Source of the DNA: Hypsibius dujardini
Lineage: Eukaryota > Tardigrada > Eutardigrada > Parachela > Hypsibiidae
Assembly: GCA_001579985.1 (NCBI GenBank)
Contig: LRSR01004302.1
Span: 1 to 23,668, forward strand
Length of the DNA: 23,668 bases
Direction: 5' to 3'
Shown: positions 1-8,829 of the stretch, piece after piece
Layout of the letters: every line of letters begins with the position of its first letter
Numbering within the stretch: the first letter of the stretch is position 1
Program-made: the position numbers and the translations under genes
Notes under the pieces: model-generated
The model's input: only the letters and a program-made list of their open reading frames with translations
Database searches by the model: none
What the model was told of the DNA's origin: nothing

Positions 1-20
1 AGACACAGACACAGACAATC
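1..20. repeat. GACACA array at left edge
   Basis: Three units of AGACAC inside the receptor's eighth intron; the array continues beyond the window. Confidence 0.7.
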
Positions 21-58
21 ACCGGACCACAGGGGACCGAACTTGTTTCAATTCTCAC

Positions 59-247
59 CTCCTGGTGAGAATCGTTTCCGCTGAAATGTGACACTTGTAA
101 AGTGACCCTCCGAAGACCGGTAGGATCCACGTAAATGTCGTAAAGGCCTCCCGCCGCAGGGAATGTCCTATTCCAAAACTGTTGTGCAAGCCACCGCCCG
201 TCGCGAACTTTTTCTCTCCCGTATGCGCTCAAAGTCTCGTTCATGAC
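59..247 (-). CDS. Receptor exon 8, last in window
   Basis: 189 bp, phase 0, acceptor GATGCAG and donor GAG/GTGAGA. Encodes VMNETLSAYGREKVRDGRWL, then AQQFWNRTFP and the GLYDIYVDPTGLRR strand typical of the membrane-proximal end of ANF_receptor domains. The following intron runs off the left edge. Confidence 0.86.
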
Positions 248-746
248 CTGCATCCATCAGACAATTCGAGTTATTGCCACCTGGATTGTTGTGCAAAGCG
301 GAAAATCACCTCAGCGAGCATAAAGACGCTTGCGTAGCTGGAAAAGAGCTCTCGCGTCGGCTGAAAACAGGCTGATTTCAGACTGACACATAAAATATGG
401 CTCAATTTGGGAACAAATTAGGCGGTTATTCTAGTTTCTTACTTGGTCGAAGGCCGTCACTGTGATATTATAGAGATCCTTTGTCCGTCGCCGGAACAGG
501 GCGGCCAGGTGGAGAGCTCTTGGCGAGGACAGATCCACCGTTTCGTTAGGATGAACGAATATGAGTGTCCTGAATGCCATGCGAGCGATCTGTAATACAA
601 TTTTTGGTTTAAAAGACATTACCCGTAATTGTCAAGAACAACTTGAGCAGTCTTTAACTGTTACAGTACACCATTATTTCAATTTCAATTAAAGCAGACC
701 GAAAGACAGACAGACAGAAAGACAGACAGGCAGACAGAAACAGACA

Positions 747-779
<33 letters not shown>

Positions 780-2235
780 TAGACAGACAGACAGCATGGG
801 GGTTCACATACTTCGTTATCTGTACTATTCTCGAGGTACCATCCCACCACGCCAAAGTTCTTCGGCCACGGATAGGGCTCGTCGCATATGAAGACATGGC
901 GACCTCTTGTGAGATTGAGGTTGAAGGCATCGATCTAAAGCAACGAACACAAATTTCAATGGCCTCGCTTTATAGTACAATATATTCCCAGCCCCACGTA
1001 ATACCGTAATAATACTAATATTCGGCTAATACCGTAACTTTTACTTTCTAAAATAATCACGACGTAGAGGTGCTTACCATTAGTCTGCGAGTTTGTTCAG
1101 CTCTTCCGAAGAACATCAGAACTGTCACAAACATATTGAAATTAGGCATGCATAATTTTGGGCCATTATACTTAACGATGGTTCTGGTACCTCGGCTAAG
1201 GAGCGTGAATTCCCGCAGTAGTATATTGAACGACGGCGTTATTCTGGTATCAATTGTTCGAGCAATAAATCGGATTGCCAAGCGTGTTTGGACCTTCCTG
1301 ATTTCGCTTAGCATAAACTGGTAGACATTTGCTGCACTCAAATCTGTGATAACATAGACAGTGGTCCAATTGTAGAGTACCAGTAGATTGGCGAAGACTT
1401 CAGCGACCGGTGGAAGTGGCACAAAAGCGGTACCAATCATTGGAGCTGCTGGTTGAAGATTGTACTGGGACTTGAAATACGACATGCTGAGAAAAAACAA
1501 TATACTTTTTTATTGTGTCTGTGTCTGTGTCTGTGTCTGTGTCTGTGTCTGTGTCTGTGTCTGTGTCTGTGTCTGTGTCTGTATCTGTGTGTCTGTGTCT
1601 ATGTCTCTCAATTCTGAGCCGAGGACTTGTTCCGAGTTTGTCTGGGTCTGTGTCTTTGTCATCGCTTCGTCTCGGTGATGTCTGTACAATCATAAATAAT
1701 TAAAACATACGTGGCAATACAAAGGACATTCACTTGTGCCGTAATCTGATGGATCACCGAGATATCCACGTTCCCTGAAATCACTCTTCACACTTCAGGC
1801 ACGAGCTTCACCCATCGAGCACAACAAGAATTAATTAAAATTGCGCTAACGCATGCATAACACACGTATCCATTTCCTTCTCTTACCAGGGGTAATAATC
1901 ACCGGCACGATATCCGGGCTCACCGGCAACCGGTAGTACCATTCCGCCACCAGGTCCGGGCTCTGATCCGTGAACTCCTCGTTGGTGTGGATGGCCTCGC
2001 GGTCCCCCGTCACGGCCACGTAGGAGAAGTTAAAAAGGCCCGCGTAGATGCGATTACATTCGATGCTGGCCGCTTCCAGGACCGGCTCGTTGAAGGCCAT
2101 CGCTCCGGCCCCGGCGCTGGGCAGCGCGAACGCGGGACTAGCAATCCGCACCTGGATGACTGTGGCGCCGGATGCGAGACGAAGGTTTACTGCTACGACC
2201 ACGAAAGCTGTCTGTAAAATGAGACTTCCAGACAT
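59..2235 (-). CDS. Receptor with ANF_receptor-type ligand-binding ectodomain, 5' part (8 exons, partial at left edge)
   Basis: Seen: exons 2235-1887, 1774-1711, 1486-1191, 1121-1078, 934-812, 589-443, 360-310 and 247-59 all have GT-AG borders and join in consistent phase to 421 codons without a stop. The start at 2235 gives a signal peptide (MSGSLILQTAFVVVAVNLRL, then ASGA). Landmarks are LVLYNWTTVYVITD, a basic stretch GRAEQTRRLM, and VMNETLSAYG...RDGRWLAQQFWNRTF followed by GGLYDIYVDPTGLRRVTL. Many N-glycosylation sequons (NFS, NWT, NLT, NST, NET, NIT, NRT) fit an extracellular protein. Known: this layout is the type I periplasmic-binding fold of natriuretic-peptide receptors and receptor guanylate cyclases, which make cGMP at the plasma membrane. 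Inferred: transmembrane, kinase-homology and cyclase domains lie left of base 1. A clearance-type receptor without cyclase is possible. An in-frame ATG at 2349 would add 38 residues and bury the signal peptide, so I reject it. Confidence 0.88.
310..360 (-). CDS. Receptor exon 7 (51 bp)
   Basis: 51 bp between TTTTCAG and GAG/GTGATT, phase 0 at both ends. Encodes PTRELFSSYASVFMLAE, which leads into VMNETL of the next exon, as the family's 'Y...LAxxLNETL' helix requires. Confidence 0.8.
443..589 (-). CDS. Receptor exon 6
   Basis: 147 bp, phase 0 at both ends, acceptor ATTACAG and donor CAA/GTAAGA. Encodes IARMAFRTLIFVHPNETVDL through YNITVTAFDQ. Confidence 0.85.
692..795. repeat. GACA tetranucleotide array in receptor intron 5
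   Basis: Near-perfect run of CAGA/GACA with a few AAAGACAG and TAGACAG variants, lying within the 222-bp intron between exons 5 and 6. Confidence 0.9.
812..934 (-). CDS. Receptor exon 5
   Basis: 123 bp, phase 0 at both ends, acceptor GCTTTAG and donor GAA/GTATGT. Encodes AFNLNLTRGRHVFICDEPYP, then WPKNFGVVGWYLENST, including two sequons. Confidence 0.85.
1078..1121 (-). CDS. Receptor exon 4 (44 bp micro-exon)
   Basis: Bounded by GTGACAG and ATG/GTAAGC, it encodes LMFFGRAEQTRRLM after a split valine codon. Phase 1 in, phase 0 out. The 69-bp intron before it has no in-frame stop, so a plain ORF caller would read through. Confidence 0.78.
1191..1486 (-). CDS. Receptor exon 3: core of the ligand-binding lobe
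   Basis: 296 bp from a TCTCAG acceptor to a CGAG/GTACC donor; phase 2 in, phase 1 out. Contains AAPMIGTAFVPLPP and LYNWTTVYVITD, the most family-like segment. The frame stays open into the next intron, but splicing gives the better family fit (LLSR joined to VLMFFGRA). Confidence 0.85.
1513..1608. repeat. TGTGTC hexanucleotide array in receptor intron 2
   Basis: About eleven pure TGTGTC units, then degenerate ones, within the 224-bp intron. It ends in a non-repetitive flank (about 1609-1650: CTGAGCCGAGGACTTGTTCC, then GAGTTTGTC) that also borders the array at 2878. Confidence 0.9.
1711..1774 (-). CDS. Receptor exon 2
   Basis: 64 bp between a TTTCAG acceptor and an AC/GTATGT donor; phase 1 in, phase 2 out. 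Encodes NVDISVIHQITAQVNVLCIA. A second frame (GTSECPLYCH) is also open but does not match the phases of the neighbouring exons. Confidence 0.78.
1887..2235 (-). CDS. Receptor exon 1: signal peptide and first lobe start
   Basis: 349 bp, ending in phase 1 at a CCTG/GTAAGA donor. It encodes a hydrophobic leader, then TVIQVRIASP, a conserved-type cysteine (SIEC), the sequon NFS, and ends ...VPVIITPG, where the family usually has the 'GPGC' loop. GC content is much higher than in the flanks. Confidence 0.85.
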
Positions 2236-2877
2236 CCTCTGCGTGTATGTGGAATGGATTGGACGAGTGTAGGAACTATCTGTCTGTCTTTGGTGGAATT
2301 GTCTGCCTCGTCTTATGAAGCCATTTTTCGAGGGGGAATAAAATGACAATACTCAGCGTGTTATCGGAGAGAATAATACACGACGGTCTCCTATACCATC
2401 CAGCTGGGACAGGTGCATAAATGATAGGAATTAAATATCAATGTATATGTGCCTGTACCTTTGAAGTCTTCATACAGTAGCCCGGGTTATAGGGATGACA
2501 CACGTGGTCATAAATGTCTATAGGGATACATATGAGGTGTGTATTTGTTATTGTATATCGGTGCCTGATATGACAGAGGTCCCTATAGGCGGCTGGTCTT
2601 TTCTTCAAGTGTCAGGATCGTGTACATTGTAATATACCTGAATAAGTCACGTATACAGTACCGAGCTATGAATTGAGAGCCCCCCCCCTGGGATCCAGAA
2701 AGTTCGTCATTGTGTATCTCCACACGGCTTTTTCGTGAATATTTCTTTGCTTTTAAGTGTATACAAATGATGAGTTGATTGATGGATTGACGGCACGTCC
2801 CATTTTTTTGCAAGGCCGCATCTTATTTTTGACAAAATATCTCGTAAGAGTTCAGGACCGAGCTCTTGTTCTGAGTT
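2236..2877. other. 5' flank of the receptor gene, no gene seen
   Basis: This should hold the receptor's promoter and 5' UTR. I see no convincing exon. Notable points: a C9 run at 2681-2689, an inverted pair CTATAGGGA / TCCCTATAG about 60 bp apart near 2518 and 2580, and the start of the array-flanking motif at about 2850-2877 (AGGACCGAGCTCTTGTTCTG). Confidence 0.4.
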
Positions 2878-3340
2878 TGTTTGTGTCTGTGTCTGTGTCT
2901 GTGTTTATGTCTGTGTCTGTGTCTGTGTTTATGTCTGTGTCTGTGTCCGTGTCCGTGTCTGTGTCTGTAACTGTGTCTTTGTCTGTGTCTGTGTCTGTGT
3001 TTATGTTTGTGTCTGTGTCTGTGTTTATGTCTTTGTCTGTGTCCGTGTCCGTGTCTGTGTCTGTAACTGTGGCTGTGTCTGTGTCTGCGTCTGTGTTTAT
3101 GTCTGTGTCTGTGTCTGTGTTTATGTCTGTGTCTGTGTCCGTGTCCGTGTCTGTAACTGTAACTGTCTTTGCCTGTGTTTGTGTCTGTGTTTATGTTTGT
3201 GTCTGTGACTGTAACTGTGGCTGTGTCTGTGTCTGTGTCTGTGTCTGTGTTTATGTCTGTGTCTGTGACTGTGTCTGTGACTGTAACTGTGGCTGTGTCT
3301 GTGTCCGTGTCTGTGTTTATGTCTGTGTCTGTGTCTCTCA
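2878..3340. repeat. TGTGTC array with 96-bp higher-order period
   Basis: Hexamer array with variant units (TTTATG, CCGTGT, TAACTG). The variants recur at exact 96-bp steps: TTTATG at 2904/3000/3096 and 2928/3024/3120, and GTCCGTGTCCGTG at 2945/3041/3137, so three full copies of 16 hexamers. The order decays after about 3170. The long open frame through it (VSVSVFM...) comes from the repeat and is not taken as a gene. Both ends carry a CCGARCTCTTGTTCTGAGTT motif (about 2856-2880 and 3349-3370). Confidence 0.9.
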
Positions 3341-3370
3341 GCTTCAGACCGAACTCTTGTTCTGAGTTTA

Positions 3371-4050
3371 TAAGGGTTTAAACCACTTTCAGAAAACCGG
3401 ACAAGAATACAGCTTCAGTCTTTGTGGGCTCGTTCACATGCAGAACAAGCATCACAACTTGACAAGCTGGCAACAATGAGAAAAAATAGGGATGGCGAAA
3501 CTAACCTGAAACTTTTACTGAAACTTTTATTGAATAATAATTTATACTTGGTAATTTTTTCCTTTTATATAACATTTTATACGCTTAGTATTTTACTTAG
3601 AAACTAAAAACATATCAAGTAAGAATAAGGTGTTAACAGTTTCAGTTAACTATTGTTTCAGGTAAACTGTGTTAACTGAAACTAAACGAAAACATTTATT
3701 AATTATAAATACTAAACTCAAACTTCGTAAAATTTAATAATTAAATTCATATGTCTTTATATTTTTAGTTTCGAAATAAAATTCTGAACAAAAAAATTTC
3801 AGATAAACCATATTTAACTACAATTTAACTAAAAGAAATACTTACTATTATAGATACTAACTTCAAACCAGTTAGTGGCTACTAGTAATAAATATATTCT
3901 GATTGCTTAATTCTTTTGCTTGCGAAATAAAAACTTAAAATTTGGGGTGAACTATAATTGACTAAACCTAAATTAAAAGGCGTACTAATGAATTAAAGGG
4001 TAATATAGGACTTTAGGAACAGTATTCAGATTTTGTTGATGACTAGCATT
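3371..4050. other. AT-rich stretch, no confident gene
   Basis: Around 3440-3500 a frame after a CATGCAG acceptor-like site reads QASQLDKLATMRKNRDG. This could be a coiled-coil relic but is too short to call. At 3638-3650 and 3671-3683 a perfect 13-bp inverted pair (AGTTTCAGTTAAC) forms a hairpin. The rest is AT-rich and featureless. Confidence 0.35.
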
Positions 4051-4783
4051 TCTGACCAAAAATACTTTGTGAATCGATTGGCATCAGCCGAATTTTGATC
4101 AGAAGCCAGGGGGGGCAGAGCTAAAGCGTTTTGATTCGTCGTTTGCCCTGGTCGATAGATCGAGTGATTGCTTGATTGATTCACTGGATGGCAGTACCAG
4201 TGCAACCATTCTCTTGTAGCCTTAAACCCATGAGTGATGGGTCACCGCGCGAGGGCTCGCTCACCCACGCTCGGCGCCCGATCATTCATGGGAATCTGAA
4301 TCAGTGATGCCATTCGAAACCCATAAAAAACTCATCTATAGAAGTTTTCATTGAAATCCATCCCCTTCGCGGCGGCTCGCTTTGCTCCTTCGCGGTCAGG
4401 TCAGTGATAAGGCTCACAATCGTTTTGTCTAACCGATGCTTGATCGATTGACACGGTAATGGTAACAGCGCCTCCATAAAATACTGTTTGGATCAGAAAT
4501 ATTCATCATTATTACTGTAGTTTAGTACTGCGGCTAAACAACCATTCAAACAGAATTTTATTTTGGGTCAGAAACGGAGGAATTTACTTCAATCTGACAC
4601 GAGAATATTTACCTGTGTCAGTCTGAGATCGGGCCCAACTTTTTTTATGAATACATACTATCAAACCATGATTTAAGAAAATATGACTGGTCCCCCACAA
4701 TTTCGTTTGAGATGGAGAAAATCGGAGAAGATTCTTATTGCGGCAGTCACTTTAATGCTTTCGCAATAGCTTTGATTGATTGA
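4051..4783 (+). repeat. Left arm of inverted duplication, split by an insertion
   Basis: 4051-4113 matches the reverse complement of 5829-5896, and 4601-4783 matches the reverse complement of 5628-5812, by eye at roughly 85-90% identity. The 4114-4600 block has no counterpart in the right arm. The reading frame open in the right arm is broken here by a one-base deletion in the T run near 4645 and by stops. Confidence 0.8.
4114..4600. other. Insertion in left arm with GC-rich hairpin
   Basis: About 490 bp present only in the left arm. It includes an imperfect hairpin with arms CCCATGAGTGAT (4227-4238) and ATCATTCATGGG (4281-4292) around a GC-rich loop, and a second GC-rich patch (4363-4400) with CCTTCGCGG repeated. 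Both contain GGCTCGCT. This could be a short non-autonomous element or a structured RNA. I cannot name a family. Confidence 0.5.
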
Positions 4784-5627
4784 ATTACGAAAAATATTTC
4801 GTTGGTTTACCATTTAACGGTTCAGACAAACAAAAGTCGATGCGCAAATCATTTGACAAACGAGTCGGCCACAGAAATGGTAACCGGCATATTCGAATCT
4901 GTTCCAATAACAGTTAAAGTAGGGAATATTGATAAACCAGCCGCAACGGATAAAACAACAGGTTATAATAAAACGAATAATAAATATAAATATAATAAAA
5001 CCACAACGACAAGGTTTTGCAAAATCTCGAACAACCAGTCTATCAAAATCATTAGAAAATCAACCGAAAAAACCGAATAATTAAATTCCTATTCGCGATT
5101 TGGTGGAGTGGAGAAAATTGCTGATGAAACATTTCGTTAATGAACACTAGTGTAGCGACGCAATTCTGATGCGCAACTCAAACTGCGTTTTCCATACATA
5201 TGGCCTCAGGTGTGCGTACAAAACTACCTACCCAAGTAATGCACTTCAATCTTTAATCAAGCAACTTACCAACTGCCCATAAGCTCAGTGATTTTCACAA
5301 ATTTTCAAGCAAGAGATCAATTTACCAGAGAAAAACAGGCTCTTACGTTTGCCACCGGCGGAGGGTAGGCTCTCCAATTTTCCCCGCTCTGGAAAATTTT
5401 AGCTGATTGTGAGACAATCGATGAGGCAAAGACCAGCGCTTCCAAATTGTACTTCTTCGGTTTACAGTAAAAAAAAAGAAGCAGTTTAAACAGAAGCGAT
5501 AGATTTTTAACGGTGAATACTTGGAATTAAATATTTAGAACAATTCAGACTGAGTGGTGAAAAAACAGTCCGGGGGTGTGACTACAGCTGCGCCTTAGAC
5601 AGCGTCGCTACAGTATTGTACTGTGTT
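4784..5627. other. Spacer between inverted arms
   Basis: AT-rich. A frame at 4802-5080 is open but starts with TTG and is full of N, K and T (NKTNNKYKYNKTTTTR), so I do not call it. No transposase or other recognisable domain is present. Confidence 0.4.
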
Positions 5628-5881
5628 CAATCAATCAACGTTATTGCGAAAGCATTAAAGTAGCTGTCGCAATAAGAATCTTCTCCGATTTTCTCCATCT
5701 CAAACGGAATTGTGGGGGACCAGTCATATTTTCCAAAATCAAGGTTTGATAGTATGTATCCATTAACAAAAGTTGGGCCCGATCTCAGACTGACACAGGT
5801 AAATATTCCCTTGTGAGTGCTGCAATTCCACCCCCTGATCTCCGATCGGAATTCGGCTAATGCCAATCGATTCAGAAACAT
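5627..5881 (-). CDS. Short unidentified reading frame in right arm
   Basis: 84 codons from ATG at 5881 to a TGA at the arm's end. Contains NRLALAEFRSEIRGWNC and IFTCVSLRSGPTFVNGYI, with acidic EMEKIGEDSYCDSYF near the end. The product is unknown. The frame is intact here and broken in the left arm, and an in-frame NRLA.AEF is also visible at 4073-4095. It could be an exon of a duplicated gene, part of a mobile element, or chance. Confidence 0.3.
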   Translation of the reverse strand: MFLNRLALAEFRSEIRGWNCSTHKGIFTCVSLRSGPTFVNGYILSNLDFGKYDWSPTIPFEMEKIGEDSYCDSYFNAFAITLID

Positions 5882-5896
5882 ATTTTGAGTCAGAAA
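5628..5896 (-). repeat. Right arm of inverted duplication
   Basis: Uninterrupted arm of about 270 bp, reverse-complementary to 4601-4783 and then 4051-4113. The arm ends lie about 1.85 kb apart. Confidence 0.8.
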
Positions 5897-6174
5897 TAAT
5901 CTAAAATTTTAAAATCTAAAATACTGTACCTAAACTAGGACGTAACCAATTAAAGAGACTAATCTCAAACTCGCTAGTGACTAAATTAAATTTTGGTTGA
6001 TTAATTTTATTCTTTGCCATGTCTTGAGCAAGGAATGCTAAATAGCTTTTATTGTAAAGGAAGCCAGAGAATGAGTCAGAAGGACAGTGACTTATCGACG
6101 GATGTTTGAAGCTCGGCTCTTTCGTTGAGGTTCATTAATAATTGAAGGTCAAACCTGTGATGGCGTAACTGATC
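5897..6174. other. AT-rich, no gene seen
   Basis: Only loose resemblance to 3850-4030 (motifs such as GTTAGTGRCTA and TTTGCYTTG), which may mean the inverted duplication once extended further. No coding signal. Confidence 0.3.
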
Positions 6175-6290
6175 GAGCAGTTTTTCCCTCAATAGGGAGT
6201 TTTGCAGAAATAAAACGCATTTCGATTTGCGCTTGGCTTGTCAGTTGACAATTCCGCAACTTTTACTATTTCGCTCAATAATATCGGTTG
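6175..6290 (+). repeat. R1 dispersed repeat, partial copy
   Basis: Shares the core GAAATAAAACGCAnTTCGrT and the following TTTGCG...ATTTCGCTC with the fuller copies at 6850, 7925 and 17350. Truncated on both sides. Confidence 0.6.
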
Positions 6291-6849
6291 ATTGATCCAT
6301 TGATGGGCGCCTGATTTGCTTAAAAAAACAAAGGTCACGTTGTATATTTTTCCCATTGAATAAGAACGTCGTGAAAGGGAAACGAATTTAATAGACCAGG
6401 TTTTTGCCAAAAGATTCTGCTTCGCATGTGAAGTAATGATTTTGTTTATATTTTAGAGTTAATGTTTCATGATTTTAGTAAATGGAAAAACTATTAATTA
6501 AAATAATCAACGAGCATATAAAATTAAATATCAGAAATGATTTTGATATTTTTCGATTTTTCTCCGTGTTTTGCACTTCTTTTTATTGTAATATTATTTA
6601 AATGTATCAATCAAAACAACTGTGGAGCATTCTAATATTTAAGGATATTAAAATATAGTTAAAACCACTACGATCAGGCATGAGTGAAGAGCTTTATCCA
6701 ATTGGGATTCTCATTTTTGAAGTACTTTCTTGTGGTTCTCACCTGACTTCGCGTTTCACGTGAAATTGGGAGGAGAGATTGGGAAAGATAGAGAACGTGT
6801 CCACTTGCCTGATTGCTCGAATGTATTTCGTCGTCGGTGATGAGAGTTC
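6291..6849. other. AT-rich, no gene seen
   Basis: No splice-bounded open stretch with coding character on either strand. Confidence 0.3.
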
Positions 6850-7230
6850 AGGCTTCGTTGGCATCACGGCGTTGAAAGGCACCCGCGTCAAAATTTCAGC
6901 CAGTGAGAGAAAAGCTTCGCCCCAACCATTGGCAATGAAGATGGATGCACGTGCAGATGGAAATCGAGTCCCACCATTTTTTCCTTTCCTTTCATGGGTA
7001 GCAAGGCAGACTAACGCTGATGCAACGAAATAAAACGCAGTTCGGTTTGCGAGGGGATATGAGTTGGCTTTTTTTCACTTTCTTCTCAGCATTTCGCTCT
7101 CGTCCGCGCCATCATGCAAGCGATTCATCACATTGACAGTGTTTCGTTCCGATCCCTTCTTCAAAAAACCTTCAGCACTTTACTTTCTTCACAAGAAAAG
7201 TAAGTGCTTGGTACAGAGGAAATAAGTTCA
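6850..7230 (+). repeat. R1 dispersed repeat, near full-length copy
   Basis: Longest R1 copy: begins near GGCATCACGGCGTTGAAAGG, passes the core GCAGTTCGGTTTGCGAG at 7037-7053, and ends near AAGAAAAGTAAGTGCTTGG. The open frame at 6779-7033 is carried by the repeat and not conserved in other copies, so it is not called as a gene. Confidence 0.75.
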
Positions 7231-7924
7231 TGATGTTCCTACATATTTTTTAAGGAAGCTCCAAGTGAAAATATTTAAAATCTTGGTTTACTTTTTCAAA
7301 AAATATTTCCTATAAAACAAAAGAAACTGCAACTAACTAAACTTTTATGAAATAATTTCATGACCTTAGTTTTAAATTTATTAGAAGAATTTACCCAAAT
7401 TCGTTGTAAATGTTAAAGTATGAAATATTTTGTAATAGTAATAAAAACATTTGGTTCTATATAACCAAAAAAAACTAAATTAAACATGGTAAAATTTAAA
7501 CATGCTGAAAATTGACACTTCCCTTATTCGAAATTGTTTTTCGAGATTCGCCGACTATCTATTGTTGTTTAAGAGATTTAAAACCCATTGAAAGCAGAAG
7601 AGATTGACGAAGAAGTTCGGAGCATATAATTTGTTCAGAATGAACGAAAGACTCTAATTTGCACTTCCGTCTCTCAAAATTAATGGTCTCTTGACGTCAA
7701 TTTCTTGACAAACATTGTACAGAATCGTTTAGTCTGATGAGGTGAGTTGACGTCCTCCACACACACACGCACTGTCTCCCATCTTTCTTTCCAACTCCTT
7801 CATGACTTGTATTAAATATATATTCATCCAGCATGATGCTTTTGGTTCCGAAATAGTAGCTTAAAATTTCAAGTTTTCTGCAATTCCAATTGAGAAAAAT
7901 AAAGGACTTGTTCGCCTGTTTTAC
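7231..7924. other. AT-rich, no gene seen
   Basis: Contains TTTTGGTTCCGAAATAGTAG at 7830-7849, a short motif recurring at 9893, 11634 and 18715, and a TGACGTCA palindrome near 7693. No coding signal. Confidence 0.3.
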
Positions 7925-8300
7925 TGATTAGGCTCTAGCCAGTGAAGGAAGGGCCAATCATTGACATTGAGAATGGATGCATGTGCAAAGAGGAAATGTG
8001 CCCCACCCTTTCTTCCTTTTCTTCTCTCGGTAACTAGGCAAACCAGCTAACGCTGAAACAACGCAATATAATGCAGTTCGGTTTGCGAGATGTTCAGTTC
8101 GCTCTTTCGCTACTTTCTTCCCTGCTTTTCTCTCCTTCACGGCCGTCCTTCTCGATATTTATTCTATTTACAATGTCTCTCTCCGATCCCTTCTTTTTTC
8201 ATTCTTAGTGAATAAAAATTTTAAAAATCAATATTTCGAGCTTAAAAGCGATAGGTGAGCATTCAGTTTTAAACTTTACTGGAAAAAAGTGTTTTGAAAC
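7925..8300 (+). repeat. R1 dispersed repeat copy
   Basis: GTGCCCCACCCTTTCTTCC, the core GCAGTTCGGTTTGCGAG (8073-8089) and the tail through GGAAAAAAGTGTTTTGAAAC align with the copy at 17350-17675. Confidence 0.75.
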
Positions 8301-8686
8301 CGACAGTCAAACAAATAGACAAAATATATTCCTGATCATTTTGGAAGAATGTCCAAGTAAAAACATTGAAGTCAAGCAACCATTACAAAAGGATTCAAAA
8401 TGTTCCATCTTCCATTCAAATTCCATCTGAACATCCATCTACCTAAGGATTGGGAAGGACTTGTTGATTATTGTTTCGAAACCAAAAGAGTTGAGCAGTA
8501 CAATTTTATTTATTAGTAGTGGCGATAAAAGAGTTATCTAACATTTTAGCTGCTTTCAGATAAAAAATACTAAATACTGATTTTTCACTCACTTAAATGA
8601 AAGCAAAAAAGATCGGACGAAAATGTAAATGAAAAAAATCTCGGGAAAAACGGCCGCGGACGAAAAAAATGTTGAGAACTCCCAGC
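8301..8686. other. No gene seen
   Basis: AT-rich DNA between an R1 copy and the inverted exon B relic. Confidence 0.3.
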
Positions 8687-8823
8687 AGCCATGATCATCT
8701 TCATGTGGCCTTTCAAAGCGTTTTCCGCAAACGTGTTCCGTTGGTAACGCGGACTCCTTATCGGTGTCCTTCTGTTCGGTAATTGTGAGCAATACGGAGC
8801 AATCTCTTTACGACGGAAGTGTT
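8687..8823 (-). pseudogene. Exon B relic, inverted copy
   Basis: Minus-strand copy of the exon at 21380-21554. After a GTTGAG acceptor-like site it starts AACACTTCCGTCGTA (HFRR), then TEQKDTDKESALPT, and after a frame change TFAENALKGHMKMIMAAG, against TFADAALSGDMKKIMT in the intact copy. An internal deletion removes the middle, and the donor is lost. Clearly homologous but broken. Confidence 0.7.
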
Positions 8824-8829
8824 CTCAAC

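Noticed and set aside
1711-1774. Alternative frame of receptor exon 2 (GDPSDYGTSECPLYCH)
   Set aside because: Cysteine-rich and tempting, but cannot be joined in phase with exons 1 and 3; the chosen frame joins both.
2236-2349. In-frame upstream ATG at 2349 for the receptor
   Set aside because: Adds 38 polar residues before a clear signal peptide at 2235; more likely 5' UTR.
2757-3365. 202-codon plus frame rich in VSVSVFM
   Set aside because: Direct translation of the TGTGTC array; hexamers keep every frame open.
4802-5080. 92-codon frame between the inverted arms as a transposase
   Set aside because: TTG start, Asn/Lys/Thr low complexity, no catalytic motif.
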